From JAADHG01 sp964418645 (GTDB lineage Bacteria; Bacteroidota; Bacteroidia; Flavobacteriales; Flavobacteriaceae): DNA of 64,000 bases. The DNA is taken from assembly GCA_964418645.1 (NCBI GenBank), contig CAYQME010000007.1, forward strand, positions 1 to 64,000. The letters run 5' to 3'. Shown piece by piece: positions 1-9,642 of this stretch (within the stretch, counting starts at the first letter, position 1; each line of letters opens with the position of its first letter). The notes under the pieces were generated by a model. That model saw nothing but the letters and a program-made list of their open reading frames with translations, did not search any database and was not told where the DNA came from. A program made the translations under genes and the position numbers.

Positions 1-3000
1 AAAGACGCATCACAGGCAATTGCTGCCAAGCAACCAACGTATTTAGATACGGCTGCTGATAATATAAATTTCAATCCCGTTTTAAAATTTGTAAACGATG
101 GTGCTTCCGTCGAGCAGTATTTAAATAATATAACTAACGGATTTTATAGCCAAGATATATTTATTGTAATGATTCCTGATGCCACAATGACAAGTGCATC
201 CACAAAAAATACCATTTTTGGAGGTATTGCAACAGGAAATGCAAATGATATTACGGGCGTTGGTTTTGGCGATTATTCTACCAAGTTTACCAACGAAGCC
301 TTATCTTATAATCAAGATGTTGCAGGCAGTGGAAATTATAATGGCGAAGCAGAAATTGGCACATCTTATGCTAATGCAGGAATTATAAATGTTAGGAATA
401 ATGCAGCAGTTTCTCCAACAGGACAAGATATTTTGTACAACTCAACTGTTTTAACAACGGCTACTGTAAATGATATTGCGTTTGCAAATGTGGGTTCACC
501 CGGACCTCCTACGGTATTGGGAACACAATATTGGATTGGGAGAAATTTCGACCAACAAGGGAGTTTAAATGGTCGAGTAGCAGAAATTTTTACGTTTGCA
601 GAACGTGTAACTGATGCAGATCGTCAAAAAATAGAATCCTATTTAGCTATTAAATATGGTATAACACTTGGCGCATCAAGCAAAGCAGAAAAAGATTATA
701 TAAATTCTTTTGACACAAAAGTTTGGGATATCACTGCAAACACAGGATTTAATTATCATATTGCTGGTATAGGTAGGGATTCCATTTCCGATTTAGATCA
801 TAAGCAGTCGAAAACCTTAAATACATTAAACGAGGTTACCATTAGTTTAGGAGAGGTCTTTAGTACCAATAGTGCAAACACTAATGAGTTTAAAAAAGAT
901 GGAGACTTCTTGGTTTGGGGTACAGATAATGGGGCTTACTCAGGAGTTAACACGAATATGGTGACTGTCTCTACAGGAATAACAACGACATTAACACGAA
1001 TCGATCGAAAATGGAAAATAGTGGAATCTACCGAAGATGTTAATGGAGATGTAGAGGATGTTTTTATAAGTATTCCTTCGACAGCATTTAGCAGCTTTAC
1101 TTTAGGGGCTGATGAAGAATATGCTTTAATTGTCTCAGACAATGCAAATTTTGCAAATGGAGATATTATTGATGTCATTCCGCTAAAATCTGATGGAGCG
1201 GGAAATCTTCAAACTTGGTATGATTTTGATGGCACATTGTATTTTACCTTTGGTAAAGCATCCAAATTAGTAGGTAAGCGTTCTGTAAGTATTGCTTCTG
1301 GAGATTATTTAATTGGTGAGTCTGCTCTTAATTTAAATATTAACGCCTTTACAATTTCTGCATGGGTTAAAAATGTGCCTAGTGCAAATACTAGAACCAT
1401 AATGGCTAAAGGAAGTAAATTACAACTCAGATTGAATAATACTAACAATGTAGAAGTAATGGTAGATAATGCTGTTACACCAAGGTTTACCTCAACGATG
1501 GCATTAAATGATAGTAAATGGCATCAAATAACATTTGTGTATAGTAGTGGAACCATCTTTTTGTATGTTGATGGGGTTTTAGATAAATCGGAACAAAATG
1601 TGGATCCACCTACACCTAACTTTCATCATTTTTCACTTGGTGCCCTTTTTATAGATAAGAATACTATTATCAATCCATTTTTAGGAGAAATTGATGAGGT
1701 ATATGTTTGGGATCAAGAACTTACTGAAGATCAAGTAAGGTACTTAATGAATCAAGAAGTAGAGCGATTTGATATAATAGGAACGGATTATGTTACCGGT
1801 AAAGTACTACCACAAGCTAGTGCAAGTAATGAAATTGCTACCATACCCTGGAGTACCCTTAAAGCCTATTACGATTTTAATTCATTTTATGGCTCTACTG
1901 TTGAAGGCTTAACAGATAATAGAAACTTTTTACGTTTAAAATATTTAGCCAAAGATAAAACGGTTGCAGATGCACAAACCATACCAGTACCTTACCTATC
2001 TGCAGCAGATGGAGAATGGGGTACCGCAACTACTTGGACTAATAACGCAGATCAAGTGCTTCCTAATTCATTAAGTTTAGATGGTGTAACTATGATTGAT
2101 TGGAATATTGTACAAACAAGCCATAATATTACATCTGGCAATAAAGATGTTTCTGTATTGGGTTTAGTACAGACTGCTGGTAAAATTACTATTGCTGAAC
2201 CAGGAGATCCTCAAGATGAAACAAATTTAGGTCAAGGATTAACAGTATCACATTATTTAGAAATAGATGGTGTCTTAGATTTAGTTGGCGAATCGCAATT
2301 AGTACAAAGTGAAGGAAGTATTTTAGATGCCGATAGCGGAGGTTATATTGAAAGAGACCAACAAGGCACAGCAAATAGTTTTAATTATAATTACTGGTCA
2401 TCTTCTGTTGGACCTATAACTGGAAATACGGCAACAAGAGGTACAGGAATCTCTAATACAAACACAAATCATTCCATTTCCGGAGTTTTAAATGATGGAA
2501 CAACATCATCAGCATATCAAAGTATTATGTTTAACCCTTCTTACACAGCAGCCGATTCTAATACACCAACTACGCCTAGAACCATAAGTACCTATTGGTT
2601 ATATACTTTTTATGGAGCTGATGATGACTATACCGCGTGGACATCAATAAATGAAAATTCGGCATTACTTCCTGGAGAGGGTTTTACGATGAAAGGAACT
2701 TCAGGTTCAACTCCAATTACAAACAATCAAAATTATGTGTTTAAAGGAATCCCAAATAATGGGGTTATAACCTTAGCATTAAATAAAAATGTTACCGCTC
2801 AAAACCCATCAGGAAATGTTGATAGGTTGATTGGGAATCCCTATCCATCTGCTATTGACGCCACAGAGTTTATCTTGGATAATATGAGTATCGCTGATGG
2901 TGGAAATAATGTTAATGGAACGATTTTTAATGGAGCTCTTTATTTTTGGGATCATTTTGGGGAAGAAAACTCTCATAATCTAGGTGACTTTGTAGGAGGT

Positions 3001-4005
3001 TATGCAACACGGAACTTAACAGGTGGTGCGGTAGCAATTTCTAATGATAGCCGTGTAAATAATACATCAAATGCAGGAGCTCCAGCTATTGGAACAAAAG
3101 TTCCTGGACAATATATCCCTGTTAATCAAGGCTTTTTTGTAACAACAGCATTAGATGGTTTTAATAATGACAATGGTACTCCAATCTTAACTGTTGATGG
3201 AGGAGATATTGTTTTTCAAAATAGCCAACGTGTTTTTGTCCCTGAAGATGGAGTTGAGTCTTTATTTATGAAGGCTAATAATAAAAAGAAGAAGAATACA
3301 AGTGCTAATAATTCAAATGAGATAAATAATGATAATCCAGTAATACGATTAATGTATGATTCTCCAAAAGGATACCATAGACAAATTGTAGTTGGTATTG
3401 ATAAGGAAGCCTCTAATGGTTTTGATTTGGGTTATGATGCATTAATGGCGGATATTAATGAAGAAGATATGTATTGGATTTTTAATAATAATAAATTTGT
3501 AATACAAGGTGTAAATACTATTGATGCAGCACAAGAATTTGCATTAGGATTAAAAGTGAAACAGGCAGGATTAATTAGTATTAAAATTGATGCTTTAGAA
3601 AAAATAGATCCAACTCTAAACTTATATATTAAAGATAATTCTACGGGTGAAACCTATAAAATTAACAATGCACCATTCGAAATTAGCTTGGATGCTGGCA
3701 CATACGAAAATAGATTTAAACTAGTCTTTCAGCCTATTTCTAATGTGTTATCGGATAATGAAGTAGAATTAAAAGATAGATTTACTATTTTTTACGATTC
3801 AAAAATAGCTGTAGTTAAAATTATTAAGCCGGCAGACACTAAAATTTTAGATGTGACTTTATATAATGTTATTGGACAAAGAATAGACACATTGAATTAT
3901 TCTTCAGGAAAAATTCCAATTCCAACAGCTATAAACTCAGGTGTTTATATTGTGCAGTTAAATACTACAAAAGGTATAATAAGCAAAAGAATTATTATAG
4001 AATAG
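1..4005 (+). CDS. LamG-domain T9SS-secreted surface protein, 5' truncated
   Basis: The reading frame is open from base 1 with no start, so the gene begins before the window; at least 1334 codons are present. A region with the fold-like composition of flavobacterial LamG/concanavalin-type repeats precedes a clear LamG domain at about nt 1270-1750 (pattern SAWVKN ... WHQITFVYSSGTIFLYVDG ... GEIDEVYVWDQELT). The middle (about nt 2380-3230) is a long Gly/Asn/Thr-rich stretch typical of secreted flavobacterial adhesins. The last 75 residues form a T9SS type A sorting domain (VTLYNVIGQRI ... INSGVYIVQLNT ... KRIIIE), so the protein should cross the outer membrane and be anchored or released. Function is unknown; adhesion or glycan binding is an inference from LamG. 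Confidence 0.88.
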   Translation, partial: KDASQAIAAKQPTYLDTAADNINFNPVLKFVNDGASVEQYLNNITNGFYSQDIFIVMIPDATMTSASTKNTIFGGIATGNANDITGVGFGDYSTKFTNEALSYNQDVAGSGNYNGEAEIGTSYANAGIINVRNNAAVSPTGQDILYNSTVLTTATVNDIAFANVGSPGPPTVLGTQYWIGRNFDQQGSLNGRVAEIFTFAERVTDADRQKIESYLAIKYGITLGASSKAEKDYINSFDTKVWDITANTGFNYHIAGIGRDSISDLDHKQSKTLNTLNEVTISLGEVFSTNSANTNEFKKDGDFLVWGTDNGAYSGVNTNMVTVSTGITTTLTRIDRKWKIVESTEDVNGDVEDVFISIPSTAFSSFTLGADEEYALIVSDNANFANGDIIDVIPLKSDGAGNLQTWYDFDGTLYFTFGKASKLVGKRSVSIASGDYLIGESALNLNINAFTISAWVKNVPSANTRTIMAKGSKLQLRLNNTNNVEVMVDNAVTPRFTSTMALNDSKWHQITFVYSSGTIFLYVDGVLDKSEQNVDPPTPNFHHFSLGALFIDKNTIINPFLGEIDEVYVWDQELTEDQVRYLMNQEVERFDIIGTDYVTGKVLPQASASNEIATIPWSTLKAYYDFNSFYGSTVEGLTDNRNFLRLKYLAKDKTVADAQTIPVPYLSAADGEWGTATTWTNNADQVLPNSLSLDGVTMIDWNIVQTSHNITSGNKDVSVLGLVQTAGKITIAEPGDPQDETNLGQGLTVSHYLEIDGVLDLVGESQLVQSEGSILDADSGGYIERDQQGTANSFNYNYWSSSVGPITGNTATRGTGISNTNTNHSISGVLNDGTTSSAYQSIMFNPSYTAADSNTPTTPRTISTYWLYTFYGADDDYTAWTSINENSALLPGEGFTMKGTSGSTPITNNQNYVFKGIPNNGVITLALNKNVTAQNPSGNVDRLIGNPYPSAIDATEFILDNMSIADGGNNVNGTIFNGALYFWDHFGEENSHNLGDFVGGYATRNLTGGAVAISNDSRVNNTSNAGAPAIGTKVPGQYIPVNQGFFVTTALDGFNNDNGTPILTVDGGDIVFQNSQRVFVPEDGVESLFMKANNKKKKNTSANNSNEINNDNPVIRLMYDSPKGYHRQIVVGIDKEASNGFDLGYDALMADINEEDMYWIFNNNKFVIQGVNTIDAAQEFALGLKVKQAGLISIKIDALEKIDPTLNLYIKDNSTGETYKINNAPFEISLDAGTYENRFKLVFQPISNVLSDNEVELKDRFTIFYDSKIAVVKIIKPADTKILDVTLYNVIGQRIDTLNYSSGKIPIPTAINSGVYIVQLNTTKGIISKRIIIE

Positions 4006-4080
4006 GTATTAAAAACCCTTTTTTAATGTTTATTCATTATCTACCTTTGCTATAACTCCGTTCCTTTTTTAATAAAAAAC

Positions 4081-4150
4081 CATCCCTTTTTAGATTATAA
4101 ACAGTATTTGTTAGCATAAAAATTCATTTTTATGCATTTCATCCCTTTTT
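4081..4150. repeat. Pair of CATCCCTTTTT direct repeats upstream of receiver gene
   Basis: The 11-mer CATCCCTTTTT occurs at 4081-4091 and again at 4140-4150, 59 bp apart, in the 213-bp gap before the response regulator. Two copies in an AT-rich spacer could be regulator sites or chance. No clear Bacteroidota promoter pair was found here. Confidence 0.25.
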
Positions 4151-4218
4151 TATTACATTTAATCGATTATTTTTTATATATTGCCCTACTTTTAAGTTGA
4201 AATTTAAATAAATGATTG

Positions 4219-4584
4219 ATGGATAAAAATAAAATTGTTTTAGCAGAGGATAATTCAACATTGTCATTATTATTAAAATTCAGATTAGAAAAAGAAGGAT
4301 ATGAACTTTTTATGGCAGTTGATGGTAAAGAAGCCATTGAGCTTATTGAAATTCATAAACCTGATTTAATTTTAACCGATATTATGATGCCTTTTGTTAG
4401 TGGACTCGAAGTTATTAGTCATGTGAGGAATGAGTTAACCTTTGAAACACCAATTATTGTTTTCTCATCTGCTGGACAAGAGGAAATGGTTTTAAAAGCC
4501 TTTAGTTTAGGCGCTAATGATTTTATGGGAAAGCCGTTTAGTCCTAATGAATTGGTTATAAGAGTAAAACGATTATTAAATTAA
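4219..4584 (+). CDS. Receiver-only response regulator (CheY-like)
   Basis: A 121-residue protein that is only a phosphoacceptor receiver domain. It has the acidic pair E10-D11, the phosphorylatable aspartate D54 in LTDIMMP, the switch Ser/Thr region (VFSSAG) and the conserved lysine K105 in GKPF. There is no DNA-binding output domain, so it should act by protein contact, like CheY or the receivers that gate exopolysaccharide machinery. A TTG lies directly upstream at 4216 in frame; I prefer the ATG at 4219. It is the first gene of a same-strand run with the HEAT protein, glycosyltransferase, LtaS-like enzyme and outer membrane barrel, which suggests it controls that machinery. No partner kinase is adjacent. 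Confidence 0.9.
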   Translation: MDKNKIVLAEDNSTLSLLLKFRLEKEGYELFMAVDGKEAIELIEIHKPDLILTDIMMPFVSGLEVISHVRNELTFETPIIVFSSAGQEEMVLKAFSLGANDFMGKPFSPNELVIRVKRLLN

Positions 4585-4631
4585 AATAGATTATTAAATT
4601 AAAATAACCAAAATCTAATTGCCCCAAAGCC

Positions 4632-5735
4632 ATGTTAGATATTCAGTATTTTGTTGATTTTTATAATGAGTTTCCTTTCCTAGTTCAGCTAGTTTGGATT
4701 GTTAGTGGGCTCTTGTTTTCATCAATTATTCTACTCACAGCGTATTTAAAAGTAATACGATATTACCTGAGAAAAAAAGATATAGAGTTTACAAAAATTA
4801 AGAATGATTATGAGGGATTGTTAGTAGAATACTTGTATGCTGATAAAGAAAGTGAAGAGGTTAGTAAAGAAAGGCAAGTTATAATACTTAAAATAAAAAG
4901 CCATATTCCGCATAAAAATAAGCGCAAAATGGTTATTTCAATATTATATAATTTAATGAATGAGGTCTCAGGTGAAATGGCTGATTCTATTAAAACTTTA
5001 TATTACGAAACAGGACTTATTGATTATGCACTAACAAGATTAAATAATAAAAACTGGTATGTAATTGCCAAGGGCATAGGAGAACTTACGAGATTCAATA
5101 TAGAAGAGGCTTATGTAAATATTGTTAAGTTCATTGATCATCCAAGAAAAGAAGTTCGAAAGGAGACACAATTGTACTTAGTAAGTTTATTTCGATTTGA
5201 AGGTCTTTCTTTTTTAAATGAATTAAAAGAACCATTATCTGAATGGTCGCAAGTACAGATACTAGAAATTTTACAAAAATTAGACAATCAGGAAATATGC
5301 GATATTAAACCATGGTTAAAATCTACAAATGACACTGTGGTTTTATTTGCTTTAAAACTAGCTCAAATTTATAATCAATTTGAAGTAAAAGACACATTAA
5401 TGGATTTACTTTCTCATCAAAATAAAAGCATTAGAATATATGTCATTGAGGTATTAACACATTTATATGGTATTGAAGCAAAAGACAGATTGATCGCTAA
5501 CTTTAACGATCTGAGTATAGAAGAACAAATAAGTTTCTTTGGCTTTTTAGAAAAACTTGTAATTCCTTCAGATGAACCCTTTATTGAAAAGCATTTGTTC
5601 CACAAAAACTTTGAAATACAATTGTTGGCTCTAAAAATATTAAAATCAATTAACATAGATAAATTTATAGGACTTGATAAATTACCAAGGCATAAGAAAA
5701 GTCCAGCAATGATAAAATTTGTAAAAACAGTATAG
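4632..5735 (+). CDS. HEAT-repeat membrane protein of the polysaccharide locus
   Basis: A 367-residue protein with one N-terminal membrane helix (about residues 15-40, FLVQLVWIVSGLLFSSIILL) followed by a soluble all-helical region whose repeats (for example WYVIAKGIGELTRFNIEEAY, then HPRKEVRKETQLYLVSL) fit degenerate HEAT/armadillo repeats. HEAT solenoids bind partner proteins, so a scaffold between the upstream receiver and the downstream synthase is a reasonable inference. The stop is 2 bp before the glycosyltransferase start, which suggests translational coupling. No catalytic motif is visible. HEAT domains next to glycosyltransferases are recurrent in Bacteroidota but the function of this one is not established. 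Confidence 0.75.
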   Translation: MLDIQYFVDFYNEFPFLVQLVWIVSGLLFSSIILLTAYLKVIRYYLRKKDIEFTKIKNDYEGLLVEYLYADKESEEVSKERQVIILKIKSHIPHKNKRKMVISILYNLMNEVSGEMADSIKTLYYETGLIDYALTRLNNKNWYVIAKGIGELTRFNIEEAYVNIVKFIDHPRKEVRKETQLYLVSLFRFEGLSFLNELKEPLSEWSQVQILEILQKLDNQEICDIKPWLKSTNDTVVLFALKLAQIYNQFEVKDTLMDLLSHQNKSIRIYVIEVLTHLYGIEAKDRLIANFNDLSIEEQISFFGFLEKLVIPSDEPFIEKHLFHKNFEIQLLALKILKSINIDKFIGLDKLPRHKKSPAMIKFVKTV

Positions 5736-5737
5736 AT

Positions 5738-7168
5738 ATGGACACTAGTACAGTAGATATAATTTTACATATATTTCATTATTTATTTTTTACTTACGCT
5801 GTAGCTGCAATAGGCTCTTATATTGTATTATCCATAATTTCAGGGAAGGAAACTATCGAATATCTTAAAAAGAATAGCTTTGTAAATTATAAAGATATTC
5901 TCTCATCAACCATTTCGCCGTCAATTACAATAATTGCTCCTGCGTATAATGAGAGTCTTAATGTAGTTGAAAATGTACGGTCTTTGTTATCTAATCATTA
6001 TGTTAATTACAGTGTAATAATTATAAATGACGGGAGTAAGGATGATAGCTTGGAAAAGTTAATTAAAGCCTACGATTTAGAAAAAATAGACTATATAATT
6101 AATGAAAAACTTAAAACAAAACCACTGCGTTCAGGAGTCTTTAAATCTAAGAATCCTGCTTTTGAAAAATTGATGGTTGTAGATAAAGAAAATGGGGGTA
6201 AGGCTGATGCATTAAATATGGGGTTAAATATTAGCACTACGGAATATGTAGCATGTATAGATGTAGATTGTTTATTACTAGAAGATGCACTTCAAAAAAT
6301 GATAAAACCTTTCCTTGAAGTTACTGAGGCAAAGGTTATTGCTTCAGGAGGTGTTATTCGTATTGCAAATTCTTGTGTTATTAGAGGCGGTAAATTGATA
6401 GATGTTAATTTACCTAAGAGCTTCCTAGTTCAATCTCAAATCTTAGAATATTTAAGAGCTTTTTTACTAGGTAGGATGGCGTGGAGTAGATTAAATGGGT
6501 TGTTAGTAATTTCAGGAGCCTTTGGAATATTTGATAAAAAAATAGCCATTGAAGCTGGAGGATATGACACGAATACTGTTGGAGAAGATATGGAGATTAT
6601 AGTACGTATGAGGAGATATATGGAAGAAAAAGGTGAAAAGTATAAAGTCTCTTATATTCCAGATCCATTGTGTTGGACAGAAGCACCAGATAGTTATAAA
6701 ATTTTTATTTCTCAACGAAATAGGTGGACACGAGGTACTATTGAGACCTTAAAAAAGCACCGTAAAATAGGGTTTAATCCAAAATATGGATCCTTCGGAT
6801 TATTAAGTTATCCATATTGGTTGATATTTGAGCGTTTAGCACCTATTATTGAATTAGTAGGTATCTTATATTTTGTTGTTTTGTTAGTTTTACAACAAGT
6901 AAGATGGGAATATGCGGTATCTTTCTTTCTTTTAGCATATTTATTTTCAGTTGTATTTTCTATTGTGGCATTATATTCTGAGGAGCTCACATTTCATCAA
7001 TATAAAAAGAGGGGTACTGGATATAAGTTGGTTTTATTAAGCGCATTAGAGCCTTTTGTGTTACACCCCTTTATATTATATGCGGCTATTAGAGGAAATA
7101 TTGATTACTATTTCAACAAGAAAAAGAAATGGGGCGTTATGCAACGCAAAGGGTTAGCTAGTACATAA
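5738..7168 (+). CDS. Processive family-2 glycosyltransferase, membrane polysaccharide synthase
   Basis: A 476-residue GT2 enzyme with the architecture of PgaC/BcsA-like synthases: an N-terminal membrane helix (about 8-32), a cytosolic GT-A domain, then three or four helices (about 362-388, 394-412, 428-450). Catalytic motifs are all present: DGS at 98-100, DVD at 175-177 (metal/UDP binding), GED at 282-284 (general base) and QRNRW at 326-330 (acceptor and product binding, the Q-x-x-R-W mark of processive synthases). It probably polymerises a nucleotide sugar and passes the chain through the inner membrane; the sugar cannot be read from sequence. No PilZ domain is present, so regulation is not through an attached c-di-GMP module; the upstream receiver and HEAT protein are better candidates. 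Confidence 0.9.
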   Translation: MDTSTVDIILHIFHYLFFTYAVAAIGSYIVLSIISGKETIEYLKKNSFVNYKDILSSTISPSITIIAPAYNESLNVVENVRSLLSNHYVNYSVIIINDGSKDDSLEKLIKAYDLEKIDYIINEKLKTKPLRSGVFKSKNPAFEKLMVVDKENGGKADALNMGLNISTTEYVACIDVDCLLLEDALQKMIKPFLEVTEAKVIASGGVIRIANSCVIRGGKLIDVNLPKSFLVQSQILEYLRAFLLGRMAWSRLNGLLVISGAFGIFDKKIAIEAGGYDTNTVGEDMEIIVRMRRYMEEKGEKYKVSYIPDPLCWTEAPDSYKIFISQRNRWTRGTIETLKKHRKIGFNPKYGSFGLLSYPYWLIFERLAPIIELVGILYFVVLLVLQQVRWEYAVSFFLLAYLFSVVFSIVALYSEELTFHQYKKRGTGYKLVLLSALEPFVLHPFILYAAIRGNIDYYFNKKKKWGVMQRKGLAST

Positions 7169-7197
7169 ACACATATGATTTATAAATTAATATAATT

Positions 7198-9624
7198 ATG
7201 AAATTTAAAATCCAAAACAAAGATATTTACAAATATGTTTATTTAACAATTTCACTGTTTTGTGTATTTTGGGCAATAAGTATATTAGAACTTTACTTGA
7301 CAGTTTCAAGTAGGATTAAAGTACTTGATTTAGGGACTGCTATTTTATATAAATTTCTTAATGATTTTTGGAGTGGTTTAATCATCGCCATATTACTATT
7401 TCCAATATTTCTTTTGCTTAATTTATTTCTAAAGAAAGGATCTATCATAGTTACTAAAGTAATTTTCTTGCTTTTTGTAATTATTCAATTTTCTCTAGTA
7501 AAATATAGTTTAACTACACTATTAAACTTAGGGGCTGATATTTTAGGGTATTCATTAAATGATATGTTTAGTACTGTTAGCTCATCAGAGTCTTTTTCTG
7601 TAATGTATTTTTTGCCATTTGTAATTTTTCCAGCATTATTTTTTCTGCTTTATATTATAATTAATAAGTATTTTAATGAACGTGTAACATTTGGTGTAGG
7701 TGTTTTATTAATATTAACATTTGGAAGTTTAAAATTAATATTTCCAGAAGCATCTGGAGCAACCTATCAAAATAAAATTGCCTTTTTAACTAAAGATGTT
7801 ATAAAGTTTAAAAGAGAAAAAAATAAATTAAAGGCCTATAATGTATTTAATAGAAATGACTATCCGTTGTTAAAACCTTTTAGTCAATCTAAAGATGTTT
7901 TATCTCCATTTTTTACAATTCATAAAAAAAAGCCAAATATTGTTGTCTTAGTTGTTGAAGGATTAGGTGCTGAGTTTATAGGAGATAATAACTATAGTGG
8001 TTTTACACCATATTTAGATTCCTTAATTTCAAAATCCTTGTATTGGGAGAATTTTGTTAGCACCACAGGGAGAACATTCGGAGCTCTTCCATCGTTGCTA
8101 GGGTCTTTACCTTTTGGGGAAACAGGGTTTTTAGAACTACAAAAAACGCCTTCTCACATCAACTTAATTAATGTATTAAAAGCAAACGGTTATACAACGT
8201 CGTATTATTCTGGAGGACCCTCAAGTTTTGATCGGAAAATTAACTTTTTAGAATATAGTGGGATTGACCATGTTATAGACGAAAATAAATATGGGTTAGA
8301 TTATACGAGAACAGAAAGTAATGCAGGAGGTTTTTCTTGGGGATATCCAGATTCAGAAATATATAGAAAAACATTAGCATCTTTAGACAATAAAACTAAA
8401 CCTAGATTAGATATTATAGTAACGCTTACCAATCATGAGCCGTTTAGTTTCCCTTTAAAAGAGCAATATTTAGCCAAGGTAGATAGCATTTTAGAGTCAG
8501 GTCAACGGTTTGATATAACTAAAGAAGAAATTGAAGCAAATAAAGATATTTATGCGAGTTTGAATTACACCGATAATTCTATTAAAGATTTTATGAATGC
8601 ATATGCTGAAAGAGAAGAATACAACAATACAATATTTATTATCACAGGAGATCACAGGCTAATACCTATAGCACAAAAAAATAAATTATGTAGGTTTCAT
8701 GTGCCCTTATATATTTATAGCCCAATACTTAAGAAAGCCGAAAAATTTAAATCTATTTCTTCACATTGGGATGTTACACCAAGTTTACTCTCTTTTTTAA
8801 TGAATAATTACAAGTTTAATACCTTAGAAGAAACGGCTTGGATGAGCCAGGGCTTAGATACTGCAAGATATTTTAGAAACAATCATAAAATACCGTTAAT
8901 GAGGTATAAAGGAAGTATAAACGATTTTATATATAAAGATTATTTGTATTCGGATGGTGAATTGTATAAAATAAATGAAAATTTTGGAACTAATAAGGTT
9001 ATCGAAGAAGAATTTATAAAAGAAATATCCGATTCGCTTATGGCATTTAAAAAAATGAATGCCTATGTTACCCAGAGAAACAAAATTTTTCCAGACTCTC
9101 TTAATATATATGTTAAACCTCAAATTGAATTTTCAACACAACAACTAACTACAATTAATGAATTAACAAAAGGGCTAAACTTTGATCAAACCTTTGAAAT
9201 CGCTAGAGAAAAAGCCTTCAACAAAGAACGGAAAACAGCAAGATTATTATGCGATTATATTTTAAACGCATTACCAAATCATGCAGATGCACGAACTTTA
9301 AAAGGAAGAACTTTAGCTTGGGATGGTGACTATATAAATGCTGAGGTAGAACTTTTAAATGTCATTAAAAGGGCCCCTTATTATGATGATGCCTATTTAG
9401 CGCTATTAGACTTGTATTGGTGGTCGGATCAAGATAATAAAGCTATAGAACTAGTATCTAAAGCTTTAAAAAAAGGACTTACCAATCCAGAACTCGGTTT
9501 TAAACTAGCAAAAGCCTTTAAAAGAATGGATAATCTAGAAAATGCGTCCCAATTAATGGATAGTATTATTCTAAACCACCCCGATAACCTTGAATATTTA
9601 ACATTTAAAAAATCCTTAAAGTAG
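7198..9624 (+). CDS. LtaS-like membrane phosphotransferase/sulfatase with C-terminal TPR module
   Basis: An 808-residue protein: five membrane helices in about residues 12-180, then an alkaline-phosphatase-superfamily extracellular domain (about 245-560). Residues matching the LtaS catalytic set are visible: metal ligand E254 (VVEGLG), candidate nucleophile T293 (TTGRTFGALPS), N412-H413 (TLTNHEPF) and D485-H486 (TGDHR). LtaS and the cellulose enzyme BcsG transfer phosphoglycerol or phosphoethanolamine from phospholipids to polymers. Unusually, the last 145 residues (about 660-805) are TPR repeats, closely similar to those at the start of the next gene product. Placed between a polysaccharide synthase and an export barrel, it is likely to decorate the nascent polymer in the periplasm. 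The transferred group is unknown; sulfatase activity is the alternative. Confidence 0.85.
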   Translation: MKFKIQNKDIYKYVYLTISLFCVFWAISILELYLTVSSRIKVLDLGTAILYKFLNDFWSGLIIAILLFPIFLLLNLFLKKGSIIVTKVIFLLFVIIQFSLVKYSLTTLLNLGADILGYSLNDMFSTVSSSESFSVMYFLPFVIFPALFFLLYIIINKYFNERVTFGVGVLLILTFGSLKLIFPEASGATYQNKIAFLTKDVIKFKREKNKLKAYNVFNRNDYPLLKPFSQSKDVLSPFFTIHKKKPNIVVLVVEGLGAEFIGDNNYSGFTPYLDSLISKSLYWENFVSTTGRTFGALPSLLGSLPFGETGFLELQKTPSHINLINVLKANGYTTSYYSGGPSSFDRKINFLEYSGIDHVIDENKYGLDYTRTESNAGGFSWGYPDSEIYRKTLASLDNKTKPRLDIIVTLTNHEPFSFPLKEQYLAKVDSILESGQRFDITKEEIEANKDIYASLNYTDNSIKDFMNAYAEREEYNNTIFIITGDHRLIPIAQKNKLCRFHVPLYIYSPILKKAEKFKSISSHWDVTPSLLSFLMNNYKFNTLEETAWMSQGLDTARYFRNNHKIPLMRYKGSINDFIYKDYLYSDGELYKINENFGTNKVIEEEFIKEISDSLMAFKKMNAYVTQRNKIFPDSLNIYVKPQIEFSTQQLTTINELTKGLNFDQTFEIAREKAFNKERKTARLLCDYILNALPNHADARTLKGRTLAWDGDYINAEVELLNVIKRAPYYDDAYLALLDLYWWSDQDNKAIELVSKALKKGLTNPELGFKLAKAFKRMDNLENASQLMDSIILNHPDNLEYLTFKKSLK

Positions 9625-9642
9625 AAATACTTTAATACTATT

